Shown piece by piece: positions 10,478-18,655 of a stretch of DNA of 64,000 nucleotides; positions within the stretch are counted from its first letter, which is position 1, and each line of letters opens with the position of its first letter. The DNA is from Mesonia sp008017825 (GTDB lineage Bacteria; Bacteroidota; Bacteroidia; Flavobacteriales; Flavobacteriaceae): assembly GCF_008017825.1 (NCBI RefSeq), contig NZ_VRLS01000057.1:124001-188000 (forward strand). The letters are read 5' to 3'. The translations under genes were made by a program, and so were the position numbers. Below the pieces are notes generated by a model, which saw only the letters and a list, made by a program, of their open reading frames with translations, searched no databases and was not told where the DNA came from.

Positions 10478-11030
10478 TAAATTAAGAGAAGCCACTAAAG
10501 AACTCCATGAAAATATAGAAAAAAAGAATTTAGCTTATCTTATTATAAATCATAAAATAGAAATTGATGAATACAAGTTGCTTTTACTTCAAAATTATGT
10601 TGCTTACGCAATTACTGAACGGCAAATAAGCAACTATGTTGATATTAAAAAACCTCTTAAAAGCGAACTGCTATTAGAAGATCTTTCTGCATTAAACATC
10701 AATGAAGATGTAATTCAAAGAAATATATTAAAGTTTGAAAATCTATTTACTTTAAATAATACAATCGAATCATTAGGAGCTAAATATGTGGTCGATGGTT
10801 CTGCTCTTGGCGGTGTGTTTATTGCTAAAAATATTCCTTTATGCAAAAACTTGGAAGAGTTACCTAAACCTATTTTTTTTAGTGGTGATAGAGATCAAGT
10901 TAAGCAATGGAATTCCTTTAGTAAAACCCTAAAGAAAGACTACAGCCTTGAAGAAGAGAGCTTAGCCATTAATAAAGCTAAAGAAACTTTCATCTTCTTT
11001 GGTAAAATTTTCTCTGAAGTCTCTCTTTAG
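10470..11030 (+). CDS. Heme oxygenase (BphO-like)
   Basis: A 186-residue protein of the heme oxygenase fold, expected to cleave heme to biliverdin, CO and iron in the cytoplasm. The N-terminal LREATKELHENIE places His13 at the proximal heme ligand position of the family, and VDGSALGGVFIAK matches the glycine-rich distal helix segment. It overlaps the receiver gene and lies three genes from the CheB-CheR kinase start; biliverdin is the chromophore of the bacteriophytochrome two genes upstream, so a dedicated chromophore supply is the natural reading. Sequence divergence is considerable, so activity is inferred. Confidence 0.88.
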   Translation: MIDKLREATKELHENIEKKNLAYLIINHKIEIDEYKLLLLQNYVAYAITERQISNYVDIKKPLKSELLLEDLSALNINEDVIQRNILKFENLFTLNNTIESLGAKYVVDGSALGGVFIAKNIPLCKNLEELPKPIFFSGDRDQVKQWNSFSKTLKKDYSLEEESLAINKAKETFIFFGKIFSEVSL

Positions 11031-11055
11031 AGTTTGTAAATTATTTTACCTAGAC

Positions 11056-11208
11056 CTAGTTATTTACATAAAATGCATGAATAACACCAGGTAGCCAACC
11101 TACAACCGTTAAAAGAACACTAATCAAAAAAGTTGTTCCTAAGCCGTGTTTTAAAAATACAGCTAACGGTGGTAATAAAATATTTAAAATAATTGTTAGT
11201 AATGACAT
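11056..11208 (-). CDS. YqaE/Pmp3 family membrane peptide
   Basis: A 50-residue open frame on the minus strand with two hydrophobic segments. The family signature is clear: NILLPPLAVFLKHG in the first helix and WLPGVIHAFYV at the end, as in Pmp3/YqaE proteins that affect membrane potential and stress tolerance in other organisms. It is convergent with the heme oxygenase gene, 25 bases away, and fills most of the gap before the carboxypeptidase. A possible TTAATTTG promoter box is at 11233-11240 on the minus strand. Confidence 0.88.
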   Translation of the reverse strand: MSLLTIILNILLPPLAVFLKHGLGTTFLISVLLTVVGWLPGVIHAFYVNN

Positions 11209-11343
11209 AATTAATTGGTTTTTAGTTTATGCCAAATTAATAATTATTAATTTCCCTTTCGTTAATAATATACCAATTTACGTTCTTTTAACTATTGAAA
11301 ATTGAGTATTTTTAATTCTTTCATTTATCAAATAAAAATTAAC

Positions 11344-12837
11344 ATGGTTGCAAAAAAGCTACTTTTTCTTTTCATTTTTTTTTCTTGTTTTACACATGCA
11401 CAAGAAATTAAAGTACCTATAGATACTACTATTACTACAAAACACTTAGCAACCATTAACGGTGCAAAAATAAATTATACCGCAACTACAGGAATGCAAC
11501 CCGTTTGGAATAATGAGAATAAAGCCATCGCTACTCTACATTATACTTACTATAAAAAACAAGAAAAAAAAGATGATGCTAATAACCAGAGACCTCTTTT
11601 AATTTCTTTTAATGGCGGACCTGGATCTGCTTCTGCCTGGATGCATATTGCTTACACCGGACCAAAAGTTCTAAATTTAAGTGAAGAAGGTTATCCTGTA
11701 CAACCTTATGGCTTGAAAGATAACCCCTACTCTATTTTAAATGTTGCCGATATTGTATATATTAATCCTGTAAATACAGGTTACTCTAGAACTTTAAAAG
11801 TGGATGACAAAGAACCCAATAGAGATTTATTTTTCGGGATAAATGCAGATATTAAATACTTGGCGAGCTGGTTAGATAACTTTGTTAGCAGAAACAATCT
11901 CTGGCTTTCGCCGAAATACCTAATTGGAGAAAGCTATGGCGGAACTCGTGTTTCTGGACTTGCTTTAGCTTTGCAAGAGCAACAATGGATGTATCTTAAC
12001 GGAGTAATATTAGTTTCGCCAGCCGATTATCTTACTTTCGATTCTGATACGGCCTTGTCATCATCTTTATTTTTACCTTATTATTCAGCAGCAGCTTGGT
12101 ATCATAAAGCCTTATCTTCAAATTTTCAATCAAAAGAGCTTGAGCTTATTTTACCAGAAATAGAAGAGTATGCGTTAGATGTCTTACTTCCTGCTTTAGC
12201 TAAAGGCTCTATGCTTTCTACTTCCGATAAGGAAAAAATTGCTACACAGATGGCAAGCTACACCGGTATTTCTAAAAAAGTGATTCTTCAACATAATTTA
12301 GATCTTCCTTCTATAGTTTTTTGGAAAGAACTTTTAAGAGAAAAATCTGGCCATACGATTGGTAGACTAGATTCTCGTTATTTAGGTATTGATAGAAAGT
12401 TAGCAGGAAATAGTCCAGATTACAGTCCCGAGCTAGCGTCTTGGCTGCATTCTTTTACGCCTGCTATTAATTATTATATGCGAGAGCATCTTAACTTTAA
12501 AACCGATTTAAAGTACAATATGTTTGGTTCTGTTCATCCTTGGGATAATCGTGGAAATAACACTAGAGAACAATTACGAAAAGCAATGGCAGAAAACCCG
12601 TATCTAAATGTACTTTTCCAAACAGGGTATTATGATGGCGCTACCACTTATTTTCATTCTAAGTATACGATGAGTCAGATAGATCCTAGCGGACAGTTAA
12701 CAGATAGAATTCAGTTTAAAACTTATCATAGTGGACATATGATGTATGTCCGTCAAGCGGATTTAAAAACTGCTAATGATGATATTAGAGAATTCCTCCA
12801 ACAAACCAATCAGCAAAACAAAACCGTGAAGTATTAA
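11344..12837 (+). CDS. S10 family serine carboxypeptidase
   Basis: A secreted peptidase of 497 residues from the ATG at 11344, which directly begins a signal peptide (MVAKKLLFLFIFFSC ending before QEIKV). A TTG at 11302 in frame would add 14 residues ahead of the signal and is not preferred. S10 features: FNGGPGSASAW oxyanion region, nucleophile Ser in GESYGGTRVSG, later YYDGATTYF with the Asp, and YHSGHMMYV with the His. Likely periplasmic or exported, trimming peptides from their C-termini for nutrition. Its TAA shares the four bases TTAA with the stop of the convergent regulator gene. Confidence 0.92.
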   Translation: MVAKKLLFLFIFFSCFTHAQEIKVPIDTTITTKHLATINGAKINYTATTGMQPVWNNENKAIATLHYTYYKKQEKKDDANNQRPLLISFNGGPGSASAWMHIAYTGPKVLNLSEEGYPVQPYGLKDNPYSILNVADIVYINPVNTGYSRTLKVDDKEPNRDLFFGINADIKYLASWLDNFVSRNNLWLSPKYLIGESYGGTRVSGLALALQEQQWMYLNGVILVSPADYLTFDSDTALSSSLFLPYYSAAAWYHKALSSNFQSKELELILPEIEEYALDVLLPALAKGSMLSTSDKEKIATQMASYTGISKKVILQHNLDLPSIVFWKELLREKSGHTIGRLDSRYLGIDRKLAGNSPDYSPELASWLHSFTPAINYYMREHLNFKTDLKYNMFGSVHPWDNRGNNTREQLRKAMAENPYLNVLFQTGYYDGATTYFHSKYTMSQIDPSGQLTDRIQFKTYHSGHMMYVRQADLKTANDDIREFLQQTNQQNKTVKY

Positions 12838-13454
12838 TAAACCTTATATAGTTTTGATGAAAAAGTGAATTTTACCAGTTCTGCAATGGTATGAAAACCT
12901 AATTTTTCTTTAATATTTTTCTTGTGTTTTTCTATCGTATGATAAGACACACAAAGGGCTTCTGCTATTTCTTTACTGGTTTTTCCCGTAGCTAAAGTTA
13001 CGAGTACCTCTTTTTCTCTAGTGGTAAGATTTTCTATTTTCTTTGTGTTTTCTATATCTTCCTTTTCACCTGCAATTGTATTTTTATAGTTTAAAAGTGC
13101 TAATTGTATAGTCACTTTTAATTGATCTTCTTGAAACGGCTTTAATAGATAAGCAAAAGGCATGGTTTCTTTAGCACGTTCTAAAAAAGACTCCTCTTTA
13201 TAAGCTGTCAAATAAATTACAGGAACTATTTTTATCTCTTTAAGTTCTTTTACAATCTCAATACCATCTTTGTCACACTGCAAATTAATATCAGAAATGA
13301 TTAATTGATAGTCGTTAAATTGAAATAACTCTAATGCCTTGACTGGAGTTTTGGCAATATCTACTATATATTTTGCTTCTTTTTGCAATAAAAGCTGAAT
13401 ATCTTTTGCTATTAGAAATTCATCTTCTATAAATAAAATACGTTCTGTCATCAT
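12834..13454 (-). CDS. NarL/LuxR-type response regulator
   Basis: A 206-residue regulator. The receiver domain has ED at residues 10-11, phosphoacceptor D55 (LIISDINLQ) and Lys in AYLLKPF. The C-terminal LuxR-type helix-turn-helix is LTTREKEVLVTLATGKTSKE through VSYHTIEKHKKNIKEKLGF. Its ATG overlaps the stop of the upstream sensor kinase by one base (TAATG), so the two are coupled and form a cognate pair. Output would be transcription of unknown targets, possibly the neighbouring carboxypeptidase. Confidence 0.94.
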   Translation of the reverse strand: MMTERILFIEDEFLIAKDIQLLLQKEAKYIVDIAKTPVKALELFQFNDYQLIISDINLQCDKDGIEIVKELKEIKIVPVIYLTAYKEESFLERAKETMPFAYLLKPFQEDQLKVTIQLALLNYKNTIAGEKEDIENTKKIENLTTREKEVLVTLATGKTSKEIAEALCVSYHTIEKHKKNIKEKLGFHTIAELVKFTFSSKLYKVY

Positions 13455-16400
13455 TAATTATAAGGGATATTAATTGAAACTTCAACTCCGTTTAAAGAGC
13501 TTATGCTAAATGTACCATTTAGTTGCTCTATCATTTCTTCTACAATTTCAAGTCCTAAAGAAGAGGAGCTTCTATTTTCATTAGAAATACCAACTCCGTT
13601 ATCTTTTACTTGTAGTTTAATTTTTTCATTTTCGATTTGACAAACAATAACCACATTGTTTTCAGCTCTGTAACCTGGAAAAGCATATTTGTAAATATTA
13701 GTAATCAATTCATTTAATATAAGTCCTATTAAAATACTATTTACTTTTATAGGCTGTGTATTTTTCTCTAATCTATAAGTTATGGTAAACTTCCTCTCAG
13801 ATTTATCACCTAATAAGTTTAAGATTTTTTCAGTAAATATTTTAATGAAATCCGGTAAGATAAGCTCATCTTGTTTTTGGGATAATAAATCTTGAATTAT
13901 TGAAATAGAGGAAATTCTATTCTTCGCTACCATTAAAATTTGTCTAGCTTCATCATTTGTAATACTGTTCGCTTGAATATTTAAAAAACTAGAAACTATT
14001 TGAAGATTATTCTTTACTCGATGATCTAATTCTTTCATCAAGAATTGAATATTATTATTTTTTTCTTCCAAACTGGCAAAAGACAGTTTTAGTTTTTCAT
14101 TAGTTTCTTTTAAACTTTGGGTTCTTTCAACCACCTTATTTTCGAGTATTAATTTATCTTTTTTTAGTTTTTTTGTTTTTAAGTAGTAGAACAAAATTAA
14201 GAGCAAAATGATAATTAAAATAGCTAATATCTTAAACCAAATACTTTGATACCAAGGAGGAACTATAGTTATTTTAATCTCATCACAGCTATCGCTCCAC
14301 TTTCCTACATCATTGGTAGACGTGACATAAAAAGTATATTCTCCTGGTGGTAAGTTGGTATAAGTTGTACTTTTTTCTTGAGTGACACTTCGCCAATCTT
14401 TATCAAACCCTTCTAAAATATATTTATAATTTATTTTCTCTGGATTAAGATAATTAAGACTAGTATAATGAAGTGTTAGCACATTCTCTTTACTTTTAAA
14501 ATATAAGTGATTTGCATAAAGTTCATTTCTTTCTATAGGTACATTAAATAAATCTATTTGATGAATATAGACTTCTGGTAAATGTGGATTCTCTTTAATT
14601 TGCTCAGGCTTAAAAATATTTATGCCTCGCATGCCGCCAAAATAAAAATTACCATTTTCATCTTTATAACCAGCTTTACCATTAAACTCATTGTTTTGTA
14701 GACCATCTTTTTCGGTAAAATTTTTAAAGTTTTCTGTTTCCTGATTAAAAACCGAAACCCCATGATTGCTACCCATCCATAGCTGATTGGCTTCATCAAC
14801 CATCAAGCTGTAAATAAAATCATTCGGCAAACCTTTTTGCTTTCCGTAGTGAGCAACAGACTTTTCACCGTTTTCAATTTTTGAAATTCCTGCAGCTGTC
14901 CCTACCCAAATATTTTGATTTTTATCTTCTGTAATAGCGAAAATTCGGTCATTGATTAACTTTTTTGTATCATCCTCATCATTTGAAAAAATAGAGATTA
15001 ATTTCTCTTCTTTCATTTTAAAAAGGCCTTCATCACTTCCTATCCATAGATAACCTTGAGAATCCTGATAAGCAATCCGAGCTCGATGTAATGGTTTCTT
15101 GTTAATTTGTAGAGGTTTAAACTCTTCATTTTTAAGATCAAATTCATTAATACCACCCGTCCAAGTACAAACCCATAACGTATTTTCATCTATAGGAATA
15201 ATTTCAATAACATCATTATTTGAAATTGACGAAGAGTTGTTAGCATCGTGGAGAAACCGCTTAAAAGAATCATCTTTCTCATTATATTTTAATAGACCCG
15301 TATTAAAACCTCCAACCCAAAGATTCTTATTTTTATCTTTTCTAATTGTATAAATAAGGCTCTCTTTGGCTTCATCATATAATTTAAACTCTTGTGATAA
15401 ATCTTTATATTTCACAATACCTAGTTCAGTTCCTATCCATAAATCATCGTCATCTGCTAAAAATTGAAATGAACTTATATTTTCGTGGTGTGGATATTCC
15501 TTGAGTTTAATTTTTAAGGTGTGGAATTTTCTTTGAAATTTATTATGATAAATAACTCCTTCTCCCTCTGTACCAATCCATAGGTTTCCTTTTTTATCTC
15601 CAACAATATCGTTGATACCTACATTTCCATAGATTTTTTTGGTGTCAGATTTTAAAATTTGTTTTTGTAACTTTTTAAGTTCTAAATCATAACTATAAAG
15701 TCCAGTTTCAGTTCCTATTAAGAGCTGAGTCGTAGAAAATAGATAAAAGCACCTTACTTCTGGTAAAGCAATATGTTCAAGTAGTTTTCCCGAATCAATA
15801 ATAGATATACCTCTATGATTCCCTACAAATATTTGATCCTTGATAAAAAGTAAGCTTTCTACATCATTCTCTTGAAAAAGAGCGTATGCTTTTAATTTTT
15901 TATTTTTAAGATTAAATTGAAGCAATCCACTTTCTGAAGTACCTAACAAAAAATTTTCCTCATCTAAACTTAATACAGAATTTATAAAATTTTCCTTCTT
16001 TTTTTTGGGTAAGTTAAATACTTGTGTCTCTTTTGTAATCACATCATAAATCACAAAATTATTATTTAAGCTAAAAAGTACAGACCTTCTATTTAGTAGA
16101 AAAACGTCATAGGCTATCTTTTCATTTAATTTTTTTTTCGAAAAGGAAATAGAAAAATAATTGTTTTGGGATAATTGATAACCTAAAATTCCTTCAGAAT
16201 TAGAAGCAATAAATAAAGTATCTTTTAAGGCTAATAAGCCTCTAATATGGTCATCTTGTAAGGAATTGTTCTTATTAGGATTGTGTACATTTGGGGTAAA
16301 CGTATATCCATCAAATTTATGTAAACCATCCTCGGTTCCTACCCATAAAAAACCTAAACTATCTCTTACTATCGCCTTAGAATTAAGTTGAAGTAAACCT

Positions 16401-16510
16401 TTATCTTGCCCTAAATAATTTACGTGTAACGTATCACTTTCTACTAATTCCTGGGATGAAACATAGAAAATTTTGAGAAGTAAGAATATAAAAAATAGCT
16501 TTTTGCTCAC
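13454..16510 (-). CDS. Beta-propeller (Reg_prop/Y_Y_Y) sensor histidine kinase
   Basis: A 1018-residue membrane kinase with a GTG start and a signal peptide (first 20 residues). Residues about 30-660 contain repeated blades of the kind LWVGTEDGLHKFDGY, WIGTEGEGVIYH and WMGSNHGVSVFN, forming one or two periplasmic propellers, followed by a Y_Y_Y domain (YKYILEGFDKDW, YTNLPPGEYTF). A single membrane helix lies near residues 757-780. The kinase is the HisKA_2 class with H830 in ELDHRVKNNLQIVSSF, N-box LNELITNIYKY and DNGVGI. Unlike the hybrid two-component sensors of Bacteroides, receiver and DNA-binding parts are on the separate downstream gene. Ligand unknown, often a polysaccharide in this class. 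Confidence 0.94.
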   Translation of the reverse strand: MSKKLFFIFLLLKIFYVSSQELVESDTLHVNYLGQDKGLLQLNSKAIVRDSLGFLWVGTEDGLHKFDGYTFTPNVHNPNKNNSLQDDHIRGLLALKDTLFIASNSEGILGYQLSQNNYFSISFSKKKLNEKIAYDVFLLNRRSVLFSLNNNFVIYDVITKETQVFNLPKKKKENFINSVLSLDEENFLLGTSESGLLQFNLKNKKLKAYALFQENDVESLLFIKDQIFVGNHRGISIIDSGKLLEHIALPEVRCFYLFSTTQLLIGTETGLYSYDLELKKLQKQILKSDTKKIYGNVGINDIVGDKKGNLWIGTEGEGVIYHNKFQRKFHTLKIKLKEYPHHENISSFQFLADDDDLWIGTELGIVKYKDLSQEFKLYDEAKESLIYTIRKDKNKNLWVGGFNTGLLKYNEKDDSFKRFLHDANNSSSISNNDVIEIIPIDENTLWVCTWTGGINEFDLKNEEFKPLQINKKPLHRARIAYQDSQGYLWIGSDEGLFKMKEEKLISIFSNDEDDTKKLINDRIFAITEDKNQNIWVGTAAGISKIENGEKSVAHYGKQKGLPNDFIYSLMVDEANQLWMGSNHGVSVFNQETENFKNFTEKDGLQNNEFNGKAGYKDENGNFYFGGMRGINIFKPEQIKENPHLPEVYIHQIDLFNVPIERNELYANHLYFKSKENVLTLHYTSLNYLNPEKINYKYILEGFDKDWRSVTQEKSTTYTNLPPGEYTFYVTSTNDVGKWSDSCDEIKITIVPPWYQSIWFKILAILIIILLLILFYYLKTKKLKKDKLILENKVVERTQSLKETNEKLKLSFASLEEKNNNIQFLMKELDHRVKNNLQIVSSFLNIQANSITNDEARQILMVAKNRISSISIIQDLLSQKQDELILPDFIKIFTEKILNLLGDKSERKFTITYRLEKNTQPIKVNSILIGLILNELITNIYKYAFPGYRAENNVVIVCQIENEKIKLQVKDNGVGISNENRSSSSLGLEIVEEMIEQLNGTFSISSLNGVEVSINIPYN

Positions 16511-16576
16511 CTATTTACACAATATAAACCTTTAAAAAAGGACAATAATATTAAAATTAGATTATAAGATAGGGAG

Positions 16577-18232
16577 TTAAATTATTATATCCCCGCTTTC
16601 ACGGAACTTTTTCTGTTTTTGTACTATTTTTCTTTTTACATCCTGTGGCCATTGAGTATCATCTTCTGCTTCTAAAATTCTGAGTTTTTGATCTGCTTTA
16701 ACCTGAAGTAATTCTTCTGGACGCTCTCCCAATATTTTAGCAGCCGTAGCTACTCCACTATGTGCTGCTCCTGCAACTCCATGAGACATTATGCTCGCAC
16801 CAGTTAAATAGAGATTCTTAAAGGGGGATTGAGGTTTAAAAGCAAACGGACCTATTTGCTTTAAGGTTTTTTCTATACCGTAAATATTCCCCCGTGTAGA
16901 ATTGATATAATATTCATTGGTCAATGGGGTCCCTAAATCAATATGAACCATGTGATTTGTAATACCCGGAAATTCTTTTTCTAAAGAAACCATAAATAAA
17001 TCACATAACTGTTTTTTGAAGTTTTGGTAATCTTCATTTCGATTTTTTCCTAAATGCTCATAAGGTTTAAACTGTTCATAGTCTATTAAGGTGACTACTT
17101 CAAAATTGTGATGTTTCCCATCAAAACTAGTAGGATCTTTTAAAGTAGTGCAACTAATAAACATCGCAGGTAATTCTTTTAATTCTAATAAAGGGGTGTT
17201 TATTATTCCGCTTAAAGCGTTATCAATATTTACTTCAGTAAAACGCCAAATATTTCCACTATGCATTCCGTGTTTTGTCATATCTATATCTACAGTTAAG
17301 AATAGGATAAGTGAAGTGAGCGAATAAGTAGTTTTAGCTAATTTTTTTTGAAGTTTTTTGTTTAAATTTTCTTTTCCTATAAGCCTTTGGAATGTAGTAT
17401 GTGGATCGGCATTGCTAATAATATTTTCTGCAAAAAGTTGTTTTGCATTTTCTAATTCTACGCCTATCGCTTTATTTTGCTGAAGCAGAATTTTCTTTAC
17501 TCCGCTTCTAGTTCTTATTTCCGCTCCTAAAGCCCTAAGTCGATTAGTCTATGCTTTTACTAAAGCTCCTCCTCCTCCCATAGGATAATATGCCCCATTT
17601 TTATAATGTCCCATCAAAGCGCAATGAAAAGGAAATGGAACTTTACTCGGCGGAAGCGCATGGTCCCCACATTGCACCGAAATAATATTACGGAGAATGG
17701 GATCTTTAATAAACTTTTTAAGAACTTTTTCTAAGCTAAACAAACCGTATTTACCCATTTCTTTAGTCCGAAAAGGAATAAGTACATGATTCCAAAAACC
17801 TTTAAGTTTAGGAATCATCATAATTTGACTATTTACTTTATCAATAAGGTCTATTACTTTTACGATTCCTTTTTCCTCCTCAGGAAATTGAGCTATTAGT
17901 TTTATTTTTAATTTCTCATAGCTATCAGGAAAATCGAATTTATAATCTCCTAAATGACAACGTTCATAGACATCGGGATGCATTTTAAAGAAAGTAAGAT
18001 CATTGGCAATACCTAAATTTTTATATAAATCGCTAGTAGATTCTCCTTCCCCAAGTAAACCTATATAATGTAGCCCCGGACTGTGTCGCTGCCCGTTCAC
18101 ATAAAAGCTATGGCACCAACCTCCTGGAATATCGTGTTTTTCCAAAACCAAAACTTTTTTTCCTCGCTCTGCCAAACAAATCGCACTGGTTAAACCTCCT
18201 GCTCCAGAACCTATTACAATAACATCGTACAC
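16577..18232 (-). pseudogene. Retinol-saturase/phytoene-desaturase-like oxidoreductase, interrupted by TAG
   Basis: Two open segments in the same frame (18232-17552 and 17548-16577) read as one FAD/NAD(P) oxidoreductase of 551 codons, split by a single TAG at 17549-17551. The first half has the dinucleotide motif VIGSGAGGLTSAICLAERG and ends YPMGGGGALVKA. After the stop the frame continues with TNRLRALGAEIRTRSGV and SNADPHTTF, and the end has NLYLTGASIMSHGVAGAAHSG, the usual FAD-binding tail. I read all 90 codons between the stop and the next ATG (17281): no other stop and no alternative start, so re-initiation would give only the last 234 residues. The family acts on carotenoid or retinoid-like polyenes. 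Recent loss, readthrough or a base-call error remain possible. Confidence 0.85.
17209..17219. repeat. Palindrome CGCTTAAAGCG inside the oxidoreductase pseudogene
   Basis: Inverted repeat CGCTT/AAGCG around one central A, flanked by TTC on the left. Read on the minus strand as NALSG. It is the second type of the interspersed palindrome family, also at 45251, 48102 and 56795. Confidence 0.65.
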
Positions 18233-18308
18233 CTTATAATTTTTGGGAAAGATACACTGATATTTTTTTTAGAAAAAAGTAAATTATGTTTTCCTACATT
18301 TGCCCCAT

Positions 18309-18548
18309 ATGATTCCCGGACTAGAACCTAAAGACCTCATTAAGCTAGCTTATGCCAAAATGTATTTTGGTAAGTATAAGAATTGGTACCTATCTGATAT
18401 CCCTGAGCCTTATTACACCTGGTTTTCTCAAAAAGGATTTCCAGAAAATAGTCTTGGCAAGCAACTTAAAGCAGTACACGAATTAAAAATAAACGGTCTA
18501 GAAGTCTTGTTAAAAGATATCCGTAAGAAATACCCAAAACCTTTGTAA
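18309..18548 (+). CDS. DUF3820 family protein
   Basis: A 79-residue protein starting at the ATG at 18309; an in-frame TTG three codons earlier is not needed. Motifs LIKLAYAKMYFGKYKNWYL and IPEPYYTWF fit DUF3820, a small family related to the C-terminal domain of ExoX-like exonucleases (FGK-[YH]-[KR] then a Trp-containing helix). The same kind of domain is at the end of the exonuclease at 42319-43095. Molecular role unknown. It is divergent from the broken oxidoreductase (76 bases between starts) and upstream of pyrG. Confidence 0.85.
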   Translation: MIPGLEPKDLIKLAYAKMYFGKYKNWYLSDIPEPYYTWFSQKGFPENSLGKQLKAVHELKINGLEVLLKDIRKKYPKPL

Positions 18549-18604
18549 TCATAACGATGACAAAATGTTTGTCAAATTCTATTTTTCTCTCCTATAAACG
18601 AGAT

Positions 18605-18620
18605 TAAATTTGTACTTTTG
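18605..18620 (+). promoter_or_regulatory. Candidate -7 elements for pyrG
   Basis: Two adjacent TAnnTTTG matches, TAAATTTG (18605-18612) and TACTTTTG (18613-18620), lie 36 bases before the pyrG ATG. A good -33 TTG at 17-23 bases is not evident, so only the -7 position is supported. Confidence 0.5.
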
Positions 18621-18655
18621 CGCTCCGTATAGACAATATTTAAACAACCCAAAAA

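Noticed and set aside
11302..11343. TTG start for the S10 carboxypeptidase
   Set aside because: It would put 14 residues ahead of a normal signal peptide; the ATG at 11344 begins the signal directly.
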